A DNA stretch of 45,176 bases, taken from assembly GCA_902799385.1 (NCBI GenBank), contig CADCAK010000015.1:1-45176 (forward strand). The letters run 5' to 3'. The notes under the pieces were generated by a model that worked only from the letters and a program-made list of their open reading frames with translations, was not told the DNA's origin and did not search any database. This DNA comes from an uncultured bacterium. GTDB taxonomy: Bacteria > Verrucomicrobiota > Kiritimatiellia > RFP12 > UBA1067. Below, piece by piece: positions 7,492 to 16,600 of the stretch (within the stretch, counting starts at the first letter, position 1; each line of letters opens with the position of its first letter). The position numbers and the translations under genes are program-made.

Positions 7492-8681
7492 ACGTACACG
7501 ACACCATACTTGAAATGGCGACGAAGGCCCGCGCCGCAGCCGCCGAACTTGCGAAGAAGACGACGGACGGGAAGAACGCCGCGCTTCTCGCCATGGCGGA
7601 TTCCCTTGAGAAGAACCGCGCGGCCATTGTCGCCGCGAACGGCATCGACTTGGCGCATGCGAAGGAGGCGGGTCTCTCTCCCTCGATGCTCGACCGGCTT
7701 ACGCTCACGCCGACGCGGTTCGATGCAATGGTCGCAGGCGTCAGGCATGTGGCGACCTTGCCCGATCCCGTAGGGGAGACGATCTGGACGCGCGAGCGCC
7801 CGAGCGGGATAAAGATCCGCAAGGTGCGCGTGCCGTTTGGCGTAATCGCCGTCGTCTTCGAGTCTCGCCCGAATGTCTTCATTGACACGGCTGCGCTATG
7901 CCTTAAGACGGGCAACGCCGTGATCCTGCGCGGCGGCAAGGAGGCGATAGAGTCTAACAAGGCCCTCGCAGCCGCCGTCCGCGATGCCGGCGTAGGTGAC
8001 GCCGTCCAGCTTGTCGAGACGCTTGACCACTCGGCGGTAACCGAACTTGTCCGCGCCGTGGGGCTCATCGATGTCGCGATTCCGCGCGGCGGCGAGCGCC
8101 TCATCCGTGCGATGTGCGAGGCGGCGCTTGTTCCCGTCCTCAAGCACTACAAGGGCGTGTGCCACATCTATGTCGATGACAAGGCCGATCTTTCGATGGC
8201 GCTTTCGATCCTCGACAACGCAAAGACCCAGCGTCCTGGCGTCTGCAACGCCGCCGAGTGTCTTCTCGTCCACGAGAAGCTTGCGCCGCTCTTTATGCCG
8301 ATGGTCGAGGCCTGGGCAAAGGACAAGGGCGTGACGCTCCACGAGAACGAGGCGGGGACGGAGTATCTTTCGCTCGACATAAACGTCGCGACTGTCGCCG
8401 ACTACCGCGCTGCAATAGACTTCATAAACGAACACTCCTCGCACCACTCCGACTGCATCGTGACGAACGACGCCGCACGCGCGGCCGAGTTCCTGCGCGA
8501 CGTCGATTCCGCCGCGGTCTACCACAATGTCTCTACGCGTTTCACCGACGGCGGCGAGTTCGGCATGGGCGCGGAGATCGGCATCTCCACCGACAAGCTC
8601 CACGCCCGCGGCCCGATGGGCCTTGAGGAGCTTACGACGTACAAGTACACGGTCACCGGGGATGGCGTGATTAGGGGTTAG
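7488..8681 (+). CDS. proA: Gamma-glutamyl phosphate reductase
   Basis: Second step of proline synthesis: NADPH reduction of gamma-glutamyl phosphate to the semialdehyde. The 397 residues are slightly short of the usual 415. Typical segments are VPFGVIAVVFESRPNVF, LKTGNAVILRGGKEAIESN, IPRGGERLI, and the catalytic cysteine in NAKTQRPGVCNAAECLLVH, then RFTDGGEFGMGAEIGISTDK and HARGPMGLEELTTYK at the C-terminus. proB is not in the window. The start overlaps the preceding lipoprotein gene; nth-ybeY follows after one base. Confidence 0.97.
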   Translation: MNVHDTILEMATKARAAAAELAKKTTDGKNAALLAMADSLEKNRAAIVAANGIDLAHAKEAGLSPSMLDRLTLTPTRFDAMVAGVRHVATLPDPVGETIWTRERPSGIKIRKVRVPFGVIAVVFESRPNVFIDTAALCLKTGNAVILRGGKEAIESNKALAAAVRDAGVGDAVQLVETLDHSAVTELVRAVGLIDVAIPRGGERLIRAMCEAALVPVLKHYKGVCHIYVDDKADLSMALSILDNAKTQRPGVCNAAECLLVHEKLAPLFMPMVEAWAKDKGVTLHENEAGTEYLSLDINVATVADYRAAIDFINEHSSHHSDCIVTNDAARAAEFLRDVDSAAVYHNVSTRFTDGGEFGMGAEIGISTDKLHARGPMGLEELTTYKYTVTGDGVIRG

Positions 8682-8682
8682 C

Positions 8683-9954
8683 GTGAAAGTTGGCGACATA
8701 CCAGAAGTCGACCGTGCGCTGAAAAAAGAGTTCAAGGCGCATTCTGCGCCTATCATTGAGTTGATTGAGGCGCAGACGCATGATCCGTTTTGCGTCCTCG
8801 TAGGGACGATTCTTTCTGCTCGCACGAAGGACGCATGCACTGCGGGTGCAGTGCGGCGGCTCTTTGCAAAGGCGAAGGGCGCTTGCTTTGCTCCTGAAGA
8901 TCTTGAGCGGCTGACGGCAAAGGAAATAGAAAAGCTGATCTTCCCCGTCGGCTTCTACCACGACAAGGCAAGGCACTTGAAGGAGCTTCCGAAAGTCCTT
9001 AAGGAGAAATTCGGCGGCGTGTTGCCCAACACTGTCGAGGAGCTGTGCGAGCTTCCGGGCGTCGGACGCAAGACGGCGAACCTCACAGTCGCCGTCGGCT
9101 TCGACCTTCCCGCAATCTGCGTAGACGTCCATGTCCACCGCATCTGCAACCGGCTTGGGCTTATAGAGACGAAGACGCCGTTCGATACGGAAATGGCCTT
9201 AAGGAGAATCCTTCCCGTAAAGTACTGGAAGACATGGAATAGCCATCTCGTCTCGTTTGGCCAGACGCGTTGCGCGCCTGTGCGCCCGAAGTGCGACGGC
9301 TGCCCGATATCTTCCTTCTGCACCGTGCCGAGCAAGTGCGAGCCGAAAGGCACGGAAGTTACGGTTGACGGTCGGCTCCCGAAGTCGATAGGGCTCACGA
9401 AGGCGCAAATCAAGCGTGCGGCGGAATTTTTCTCGGCGCAGTCTTCCGCTCGCGTCGGTGTTCCGTTTCGCTCTGTTGCGGTAGTTCTCCAGGATGATGC
9501 GTCGTCCGCCGAAGTGCACCTTGCCGTAAACGGCGCTGAAGGGCCGACGGACGCGATTACGCAAGGTTACGATCCAATTCCCGGCGAGGAGAAGGGCGTG
9601 TACGGCGAAGTCTACGTCAACTGCGACCGCGCGCTTAAGGCGGCGCCAAAGCGGTCTGGCTGGTCGCCCGCTAAGGAGCTTCTTCTCTATATCGCCCATG
9701 GTATAGACCATCTTTCCGGTGCTGACGATTTCTCGCCAAAGGACTATCAGGCGATGCGCCGCCGTGAACTTTCGTGGATTTCTGAGCTAACGCTTGATAT
9801 CTCGCGCAGAGGCGCAGAGGCGCAGAGTCATAGCAAATCTCCTGACCCCTCAGCACTGACTACTGACCCCTCCGTGCTCGGCACTCGCTCCGCTCGGCTC
9901 GGTCGCTTCCCCAAGGGTCGCGCCCACCCGCAAGGGGCGGTTACGACCCCTTAA
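8683..9954 (+). CDS. Endonuclease III fused to YbeY-like endoribonuclease
   Basis: One uninterrupted 423-residue frame from GTG 8683. Residues 1-216 are endonuclease III (Nth), a base-excision glycosylase/lyase: helix-hairpin-helix LPGVGRKTANL with Lys 130, catalytic Asp 148 in VDVHVHRICNR, and the iron-sulfur cysteines 197, 204, 207, 213 in the standard C-x6-C-x2-C-x5-C spacing. Residues about 235-370 match YbeY, the 16S rRNA maturation metalloenzyme: SVAVVLQDD, GPTDAITQGYD, GEVYVNCDRALK and HGIDHLSGADDFS. Zinc ligands would be His 339, His 343 and an Asp (348/349) where YbeY usually has His. Residues after about 373 are translated repeat DNA. No separate nth or ybeY is seen nearby. Confidence 0.85.
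   Translation: MKVGDIPEVDRALKKEFKAHSAPIIELIEAQTHDPFCVLVGTILSARTKDACTAGAVRRLFAKAKGACFAPEDLERLTAKEIEKLIFPVGFYHDKARHLKELPKVLKEKFGGVLPNTVEELCELPGVGRKTANLTVAVGFDLPAICVDVHVHRICNRLGLIETKTPFDTEMALRRILPVKYWKTWNSHLVSFGQTRCAPVRPKCDGCPISSFCTVPSKCEPKGTEVTVDGRLPKSIGLTKAQIKRAAEFFSAQSSARVGVPFRSVAVVLQDDASSAEVHLAVNGAEGPTDAITQGYDPIPGEEKGVYGEVYVNCDRALKAAPKRSGWSPAKELLLYIAHGIDHLSGADDFSPKDYQAMRRRELSWISELTLDISRRGAEAQSHSKSPDPSALTTDPSVLGTRSARLGRFPKGRAHPQGAVTTP
9805..9890. repeat. CGCAGAGR 8-mers (copy 2) and CTGACCC-type 7-mers in the nth-ybeY tail
   Basis: 9805-9827 repeats the CGCAGAG unit three times. 9842-9890 then shows seven 7-base units: CTGACCC, CTCAGCA, CTGACTA, CTGACCC, CTCCGTG, CTCGGCA, CTCGCTC. All of it is translated as the C-terminal tail of the fusion protein. 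A reverse-strand copy of the CTGACCC word is in the accD-accA gap near 21029-21045. Confidence 0.8.
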
Positions 9955-9955
9955 T

Positions 9956-11317
9956 ATGAATACGACATCGGGTATGGAGGCGGTGCGCGAAGTCGCGCAG
10001 ATCGTGAAGGCGGCGAGTGGCCGCGCGCTTCTCGTCGGCGGTTGCGTTCGCGACTCCATTCTCGGCGGCGACCCAAAGGACTTTGATGTTGAGTGTTTTG
10101 GAATCGCGCCTGCCGACTTAAAGGCCGCACTTGCAAAGAAGTTCGACCTCGATCTCGTCGGCGCGAGCTTTGGCGTCATAAAGCTTGCGCATCTCGACGT
10201 TGACGTCGCAATTCCTCGCCGCGAGACAAAACTTGGCCTCGGGCATCGTGCGTTCGAGATGGAATACGACCCGACGCTGACGGTCCGCGATGCCTCTGCT
10301 CGGCGTGATTTCACCGTAAACGCCATCTACTGCGACCCGCTTACTGGCGAAATCATCGATCCGTGGAATGGCTGCGCCGATCTTGAGCGCAGGATGCTGC
10401 GCCATGTCTCCGACCATTTTTGCGAAGACCCTCTGCGCGTCCTTCGCGGCATGCAGTTCGTCGCCCGCTTCGACCTCGACCCAGCTCCCGAGACGATTGA
10501 GGTGTGCAGGGCGATGACTCCCGAAGGGCTTGCGAGCGAACGTCTTCTCGGTGAGTGGTCGAAACTTATTCTGAAGGGCGTCAAGATTTCTAAAGGTCTT
10601 GAGTTCCTTCGTGCCGTCGGCTGGACGAAGTACTACCCGGAACTCAAACGTCTCATCGGTTGCAAGCAGGATCCGCAGTGGCATCCCGAGGGCGATGTGT
10701 GGAACCACACGCTCTGCTGCCTCGACGCCTTTGCCGCGTCTCGCATAGGCGACGACGCCGAGGATTTGCTTGTAGGGCTCGCCGTCCTATGCCACGACTT
10801 CGGCAAGCCCTATTGCACGTTCTACGATCCAGTGAAGAAGCGCATCCGCTCGCTCGGCCACGACGAACGCGGTGTCGAGCCTACGCTGTCGTTCCTTAAG
10901 CGCCTTACGAACGAGGAGCGGCTTCTCAAGGAGATTCCTCCGCTTGTGCGGCTTCACATGCGGCCTTTCGCAATGTGGAAGGACAAGTCGTCGGATGGCG
11001 CGATAAGGCGGCTCGCCGCGAAAGTCGTCCGCATCGACCGGCTTCTGCGCGTTGCAGCCGCCGACGATGCTGGGCGGCCGCCTTTCCCGTCCGAGCCAGA
11101 GCCGCTCAAGTGGCTTGCGGAACAGACGAAGCGCCTTGCCGTCGAGGATTCTGCCCCGAAGCCGATAGTGAGAGGGCGAGATTTGATTGCCGTTGGAATA
11201 AAGTCTGGACCCAAGATGGGCAAGATCCTCGCCGCGCTATACGACGCGCAGCTTGATGGTGCGTTTGCCGACCTTGAGTCAGGATTGAAGTATGCTAAGA
11301 ATAAGTTTTTTGGTTGA
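9956..11317 (+). CDS. cca: CCA tRNA nucleotidyltransferase with HD domain
   Basis: It adds or repairs the 3' CCA of tRNAs; poly(A) polymerases share the fold. Nucleotidyltransferase motifs: LVGGCVRDSILGG, metal pair in DPKDFDVECFG, RRDFTVNAIYCDPLTGEIID, and the RNA-binding region DPLRVLRGMQFVARF. The C-terminal half has an HD phosphohydrolase motif (LAVLCHDFGKPY near residue 280). At 453 residues it is the bacterial type with HD domain. ATG 9956 begins one base after the preceding stop. Both tRNAs in this window already encode CCA, so here the role would be repair. Confidence 0.9.
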   Translation: MNTTSGMEAVREVAQIVKAASGRALLVGGCVRDSILGGDPKDFDVECFGIAPADLKAALAKKFDLDLVGASFGVIKLAHLDVDVAIPRRETKLGLGHRAFEMEYDPTLTVRDASARRDFTVNAIYCDPLTGEIIDPWNGCADLERRMLRHVSDHFCEDPLRVLRGMQFVARFDLDPAPETIEVCRAMTPEGLASERLLGEWSKLILKGVKISKGLEFLRAVGWTKYYPELKRLIGCKQDPQWHPEGDVWNHTLCCLDAFAASRIGDDAEDLLVGLAVLCHDFGKPYCTFYDPVKKRIRSLGHDERGVEPTLSFLKRLTNEERLLKEIPPLVRLHMRPFAMWKDKSSDGAIRRLAAKVVRIDRLLRVAAADDAGRPPFPSEPEPLKWLAEQTKRLAVEDSAPKPIVRGRDLIAVGIKSGPKMGKILAALYDAQLDGAFADLESGLKYAKNKFFG

Positions 11318-11325
11318 AAATATCG

Positions 11326-11348
11326 CGCAGAGGCGCAGAGACGCAGAG
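11326..11348. repeat. 8-bp word repeat CGCAGAGR, copy 3
   Basis: Three units as at 5466-5488. It is followed by CTCTGTGA and TGTCTCTGTGTGA (11358-11384), a loose inverted echo of the same word, so the RNA could form an imperfect hairpin. Confidence 0.85.
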
Positions 11349-11410
11349 ATTCTGTTGAGCTCTGTGACTTCGTGTCTCTGTGTGATAACTCTTACCAATA
11401 ATCATCACCA

Positions 11411-12061
11411 ATGAGCGCGCCTTATATTCTCTGGGACTGGAACGGAACGCTCCTTGATGATACCGAGGCGGCGCTCGCGACGCTCAACGAGATGATTGCA
11501 AAGCGCGGCGGGCAACCTATAGGGATGGAGTTCTACCGCGACCACTTTGCGTTTCCCGTGAGGCCTTTCTACGACAAGATAGGGATTGTCGCGCACGACG
11601 AGGACGAATGGAACGGAATTGCGCACGAATACCACGAAGTGTACGGGCGGCAGCCGAAGAAACTCAACCCCCTCGCTGTCACCGCGCTTGAGATGGCGAA
11701 GGAGGCGGGATGTCGCCAGTCGATAGTCTCCGCTCTCAGGCAGGATCTCCTTGAGGCGGACATGGCCCGAAACGGCGTAACGGAATACTTCGAGCGCATT
11801 TGCGGCTCCGACAACCTCGACGGCGCCTCAAAGCTTGATCGCGCCCGCGTTCTCCTGCGGACGCTAAGCGACACCGTGCCAAGCGGCACGCACTTCGTTC
11901 TGATAGGCGACGCGCTGCACGACAAGGAAGTGGCCGACGCCCTTGGCGTAGACTGCATACTCTGCGCCCAGGGGAGCCATGCCGCCTGGCGTCTTCGCGC
12001 CGTCGCCCCCACGGGCGAGACGCTTGTCGACGCACTCCGCCTCGCGCTTGGGATGCCGTAG
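11411..12061 (+). CDS. HAD family phosphatase (phosphoglycolate phosphatase-like)
   Basis: Haloacid-dehalogenase superfamily hydrolase; substrate not readable. Motif I is WDWNGTLLDDTEAAL, with the nucleophile Asp 8 and Asn in place of the usual second Asp, a form common in this WDWNGTL subgroup. Motif II is near IVSALRQDLL and motif III/IV in VLIGDALHDKEVADALG. Length 216 fits a C1-cap enzyme. ATG 11411 has no good ribosome-binding site (upstream AATCATCACCA). Confidence 0.88.
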   Translation: MSAPYILWDWNGTLLDDTEAALATLNEMIAKRGGQPIGMEFYRDHFAFPVRPFYDKIGIVAHDEDEWNGIAHEYHEVYGRQPKKLNPLAVTALEMAKEAGCRQSIVSALRQDLLEADMARNGVTEYFERICGSDNLDGASKLDRARVLLRTLSDTVPSGTHFVLIGDALHDKEVADALGVDCILCAQGSHAAWRLRAVAPTGETLVDALRLALGMP

Positions 12062-12128
12062 CGCAAAATCCGCAGGGCGGCTTGGCGCTGGCCATGGGCT
12101 TTCGGAGTGGTGGAGCATGCGCGGAATA

Positions 12129-12137
12129 TGATATAAT
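12129..12137 (+). promoter_or_regulatory. Extended -10 promoter TGATATAAT with leaderless mini-ORF
   Basis: Perfect TATAAT (12132-12137) with an upstream TG. The start point would be about 12143, exactly at an ATG (12144) that opens a 14-codon ORF (MISTLGDGRENHGH, stop 12186-12188). That mini-ORF overlaps the start of the next gene at 12178. Confidence 0.65.
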
Positions 12138-12177
12138 TGCGGCATGATTTCCACACTTGGAGATGGCAGGGAAAACC

Positions 12178-13491
12178 ATGGACATTGAACGCGCTTTTGC
12201 GGAGCTGGCGAAGGTAAAGCCGCTGAGGATTGCGACAAGCCGTGAAATCACCGTCGCGGTGATGGGCGCGGGTTCTCGCGGCAACGAGTATCCCGCCTAC
12301 GGGAAGATGTTCCCGGGCACGATGAGGGTCGTCGCAGTGTCGGACATCGACGCTTCGCGCCGCGAGCGCATGGGCGACGAGTGGGGCGTTCCACCGGAGC
12401 GCCGCTTCGGCGACTACCACGAGATGCTCGAGGCCGGGAAGTCGGGCAAGCTCGCGGACATCATGCTCGTGGCGCTTCCCGATGCCCTGCACTTCGAGCC
12501 CGCGATGGAAGCGATGCGCCAGGGGTACGACGTCCTTCTCGAAAAGCCGATGGCGCAGACCGAGCGCGAGTGCCTGGACCTGCTCGCGCGCCAGCGCGAG
12601 ACTGGCGTCATGGTGGCCGTCGGGCACGTGCTGCGCTACTCGCCGTATTTCCGCGCGCTGAAGAAGGCGATAGACATGGGGCTCGTCGGGGAGCTCGTGA
12701 ACATCCAGCACCAGGAGCCGGTGATGTACGCGCACATGGCCCACTCGTTCGTGCGCGGCAACTGGCATGACGGCAAGGCGACCACGCCGATGATTGTCGC
12801 AAAGTGTTGCCACGACCTCGACATCCTCAAGTGGCTCGTCGGAAGGCGTTGCGTGCGGGTGGGCGCCGAGGGCGGCATCGCGCTTTTCCGCGCCGACAAG
12901 GCGCCGGCGGGCGCTCCTGCGCGCTGCACGGACGGTTGCCCGCATGAGAAGTCGTGCCCCTACTCCGCGATCGACATCTACGACAGGAAGCGCTTCTTTC
13001 TCTATGTGTTCGACCTGAAGAAGGACTGTTCCTCGGAGGCGATTCTCGAGAAGTTGCGGACTACCGACTACGGGCGCTGCGCCTACCGCATGGACAACGA
13101 CCAACCCGACCACATCGTCGCCACGCTTCTTTTCGAGGGTGGGGCGACGGCGAGCTTCACGATGGACGCGTTTACGCCGTGGGGCGGGCGGCGCACGCGC
13201 GTCATGGGAACGCTCGGCTACATCGAGGGCGACGGAAAGACCTTTACGCTGCACCGTTTCGACACGGGCAAGTCCTATCCATGGACGTTTGTCCCGCCGG
13301 AGGGGGAGTCATACAAGGAGAGCGGACACGCAGGCGGCGACCTCGCGCTCATACGCGACTTCCTCGAAGCCGTCGACAGGCGCGACTTCTCCCTCCTTTC
13401 GTCCAGCCTTGAGGCGAGCGTCGAAAGCCATGTCATGGGCTTTGCCTGCGAGCGTAGCCGCCTTGGCGCCGCGAAGGAATGCTTGAATTGA
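12178..13491 (+). CDS. Gfo/Idh/MocA family oxidoreductase
   Basis: NAD(P)-dependent dehydrogenase family; specific sugar unknown. The Rossmann glycines are in VAVMGAGSRGNEYPAYG, the family lysine in LLEKPMAQTERECL, and the C-terminal domain carries CCHDLDILKWLVGRR, where the His is in the usual catalytic position. The insert around residues 245-265 is cysteine-rich (CTDGCPHEKSCPYSAID) and could bind metal; it occurs in some family members. No signal peptide, unlike the paralogue at 4133. ATG 12178 is preferred because CAGGGA lies at the right distance; ATG 12163 or TTG 12157 are possible. Confidence 0.9.
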   Translation: MDIERAFAELAKVKPLRIATSREITVAVMGAGSRGNEYPAYGKMFPGTMRVVAVSDIDASRRERMGDEWGVPPERRFGDYHEMLEAGKSGKLADIMLVALPDALHFEPAMEAMRQGYDVLLEKPMAQTERECLDLLARQRETGVMVAVGHVLRYSPYFRALKKAIDMGLVGELVNIQHQEPVMYAHMAHSFVRGNWHDGKATTPMIVAKCCHDLDILKWLVGRRCVRVGAEGGIALFRADKAPAGAPARCTDGCPHEKSCPYSAIDIYDRKRFFLYVFDLKKDCSSEAILEKLRTTDYGRCAYRMDNDQPDHIVATLLFEGGATASFTMDAFTPWGGRRTRVMGTLGYIEGDGKTFTLHRFDTGKSYPWTFVPPEGESYKESGHAGGDLALIRDFLEAVDRRDFSLLSSSLEASVESHVMGFACERSRLGAAKECLN

Positions 13492-13514
13492 CATCACATG
13501 GGCGTCGAGAAATT

Positions 13515-13523
13515 TGGTATAAT
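13515..13523 (+). promoter_or_regulatory. Extended -10 promoter TGGTATAAT for tRNA-Thr
   Basis: TATAAT at 13518-13523, 11 bases before the mature 5' end of the tRNA. TTGACA occurs at 13488-13493 but the 24-base gap is too long for a normal -35. Confidence 0.75.
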
Positions 13524-13534
13524 ATCGTCACATT

Positions 13535-13620
13535 GCCGGGGTGGTACAGTGGTTGACTACGCCTGATTTGTAATCAGGATCCGCAAGGACGCATCGGTTC
13601 GAATCCGATCCCCGGCTCCA
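13535..13620 (+). tRNA. tRNA-Thr (anticodon UGU), long variable arm
   Basis: Acceptor arms GCCGGGG (13535-13541) and CCCCGGC (13610-13616), U at the discriminator position and encoded CCA. Anticodon stem CCTGA/TCAGG with loop TTTGTAA gives UGU at 13569-13571, reading ACA (Thr). The T arm ATCGG-TTCGAAT-CCGAT is normal. The D stem is only three pairs (GTA/TAC). The variable region is 14 bases (13579-13592) with a possible TCC-GCAA-GGA mini-stem, which is class II-like; tRNA-Thr is normally class I with about five. purL starts 22 bases later and is probably cotranscribed. Confidence 0.9.
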
Positions 13621-13642
13621 TTTTCGAAAGGATGCTCTTAAA

Positions 13643-16600
13643 ATGGTTCTGCTGCTTGGTTCGGAGGCGTATTCGCCGTTCAGGCTGGATGCGATAAAGG
13701 AAGCCGTCGCAAAAATCGATCCCGCGCTTGGCCCGTTGGCCATCGACGCAAGGTGGGTGTACGCCCTTGAACTTTCGGACGAGGCGTTCGACGTCTCCGA
13801 GCTCGAACGAGCGGCATCTCTCCTGAACGCCGAAGGCGACTGCGACGGCGCGGACTTCTACGTGACTCCGAGAAAGGGCACGATCAGCCCGTGGAGCTCC
13901 AAGGCGACCGACATCTTCCGCAACTGCGGCCTCAAGTCGATCAAGCGCGTCGAGCGCGGAATTCGCTACAACGTCTCGCTTGCCAACCCATGGTCGCCGA
14001 TCACGCAGGATGAATTCAAGAAGTCGCTCCCGCGCGCCAAGTGGCTCGCCGCCCTCTACGACAAGATGACCGAGGGCGTCTACGACGACCTTTCCGACCT
14101 CTTCGACGTCGCTGATCCGAAGCCCGGCCGCACCTATGACGTGATGGCGAAGGGCGTCGAGGCGATTCGCGAGGCGAACGCCGAGATCGGCCTTGCGATC
14201 TCCGAGCCCGAGATGGAGTATCTCGCCAAGAACTTCGCCGCAGCCGGACGCAACCCGACCGACACCGAGCTCGTGATGTTCGGCCAGGTAAACTCCGAGC
14301 ACTGCCGCCACAAGATCTTTGGAGCTGAGTTCGTCATCAACGGCAAGAAGCAGCCGAAGTCGCTTTTTGAGATGATCAAGAACACGCACAAGAAGCGTCC
14401 GCAGGACACCTTGAGCGCGTACAAGGACAACTCCGCAGTCGTAACTGGTTTCAAGACCGATATATTTGCGATCGATCCCAAGACGAACGAGTACGGTTTT
14501 AAGAAGGACACACTCGACCAGTTGATGAAGGTTGAGACCCACAACCACCCGACGGCTATCTCTCCGTTCCCCGGTGCCGCTACCGGCGTTGGCGGTGAAA
14601 TCCGCGACGAGGCGGCGACGGGCCAGGGCTCGCGCACTATTGCTGGCATCTGCGGCTTTATGGTTTCAAACCTCCGCATCCCCGGCTTCCCCCAGCCATG
14701 GGAGCGTGAGTTTGCGTCCTTCCCGACGCGCCTCGCGACGCCTCTACAGATCATGGTTGATGGGCCTATTGGCGGCGCGGCGTTCGGCAACGAGTTCGGC
14801 CGTCCGCAGCTCTGTGGCTTTTTCAGGACTTACGAGGGCGAGATCGCGGGCGAGCTTCGCGGCTACCACAAGCCGATCATGCTTGCGGGCGGCATGGGCG
14901 TAATTCGCCACAGCCAGGTGCAGAAGAAGGACGTCAAGGTCGGCGCGCTCATCGTGCAGATCGGCGGCCCTGCGATGCGCATCGGCCTCGGCGGTGGCGC
15001 GGCGTCTTCGATGATGACTGGCACGAATTCCGAAGCGCTTGACTTCAACTCCGTCCAGCGTGGTAACGCCGAAATGCAGCGTCGCTGCCAGGGCGTGATC
15101 GACGCGTGCTCCTATCTCGGCAAGGCCAACCCGATAATGTCGATCCACGATATCGGCGCTGGAGGTCTTTCGAATGGCTGCCCCGAACTCGTCGAGGCGA
15201 CTGGCGGCAAGTTCCAGCTCCGCGAGGTCCACAACGAAGAGATGTCGATGAACCCGATGGAGATCTGGTGCTGTGAGGCGCAGGAGCGCTATGTTCTCGC
15301 GCTCCGTCCCGAGGCGCGGTTCTTCTTCGAGGAACTCTGCCGCCGCGAGCGTTGCCCTGTTGCGTTCATCGGCGTTGCTACTGGCGACGGACAGCTCGTC
15401 CTCGAGGACTCGCATTTCGGCGACTCTCCGATCGACATGGACATCAAGGTCCTGCTCGGCAAACCGCCTCGCATGGTCCGCAAGGTGAAGCGCGTCGCGA
15501 AAAAGCACGCAGGCACGAACTTCGAGGGCGTGAAGCCGTTCGACGCCTTCAAGCGCGTTCTCCATCTCCCTGCCGTCGCGGACAAGACGTTCCTTATCAC
15601 GATCACCGACCGCACCGTCACGGGACGTGTCGCGCGCGACCAGATGGTCGGACGCTACCAGCTTCCTGCCGCCGACTGCGCCGTCACGACGATGGGCTAC
15701 AAGACTTACGAAGGCCAGTCGATGGCGACTGGCGAGCGTTCGCCGATCGCGCTTCTTGACGGCCCCGCGTCAGGCCGCATGGCGATTGCCGAGGCGATTA
15801 CGAACCTCGCCTCCGCAGATGTCGGCGACATTTCGCAGATCCGCCTTTCCGCGAACTGGATGGCTCCTTGCGGCGAGCCGGGCGAAGATGCGATTCTCTA
15901 CGATACCGTCAAGGAAGTTGGCTTGAACTTCTGCCCGAAGATGGGTGTCTCGATTCCTGTCGGCAAGGACTCCTGCTCGATGCATACCGTCTGGAACGAT
16001 CCAGACGGCACGCCGAGAAAACAGGTCGCGCCGCTCTCGCTCGTCGTCAGCTCCTTCGCGCCTGTTAAGGACGTGCGCCTCACTCTTACTCCCGACCTCA
16101 AGCCAGACCCTGAAGGGCAGTCTACGTTCCTCATCTACGTCGATCTTTCGAAGGGCGACTATCCGCTTGGCGCGACTGCGCTTGCGCAGGTCTACGGACA
16201 GCTTGGCCACACACACGCCGATGCCGATCCTGTTCTCCTCAAGCGCTTCTTCAACGCGATGCAGAAGATCGTCAAGGCGAAGAAGGCGCTTGCCTATCAC
16301 GACCGCTCTGACGGTGGCATTGCCGTTACGCTCGCGGAAATGGCGATCACCGGCGGACGCGGCATTATCGCGAAGCTCCCTGGCGGCGATGCGCTTGAGC
16401 AGCTTTTCAACGAGCAGCCTGGCGCAATCTTGCAGGTCGCTGAAAAGAACGTCGCCGACGTTCTTGCCGTGTTCAAGGCGGCTCGTGTTCCTGCGTTGGT
16501 CGCAGGTGCGGTCACGCGCGCCTCTCGCACTTTCGAGGTGTTTGTAGGCGAGCGTCTTGCGCTCAAGACCGACCTCACTTTCATTCGCCGCGCGTGGAGC

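Noticed and set aside
11569..13254. 561-codon minus-strand open frame
   Set aside because: It spans two well-supported + strand genes and their gap, and shows no recognisable domain.
13488..13523. TTGACA (13488) as the -35 for the tRNA-Thr promoter
   Set aside because: The spacer to TATAAT is 24 bases, outside the normal 16-19 range; the extended -10 is the better explanation.
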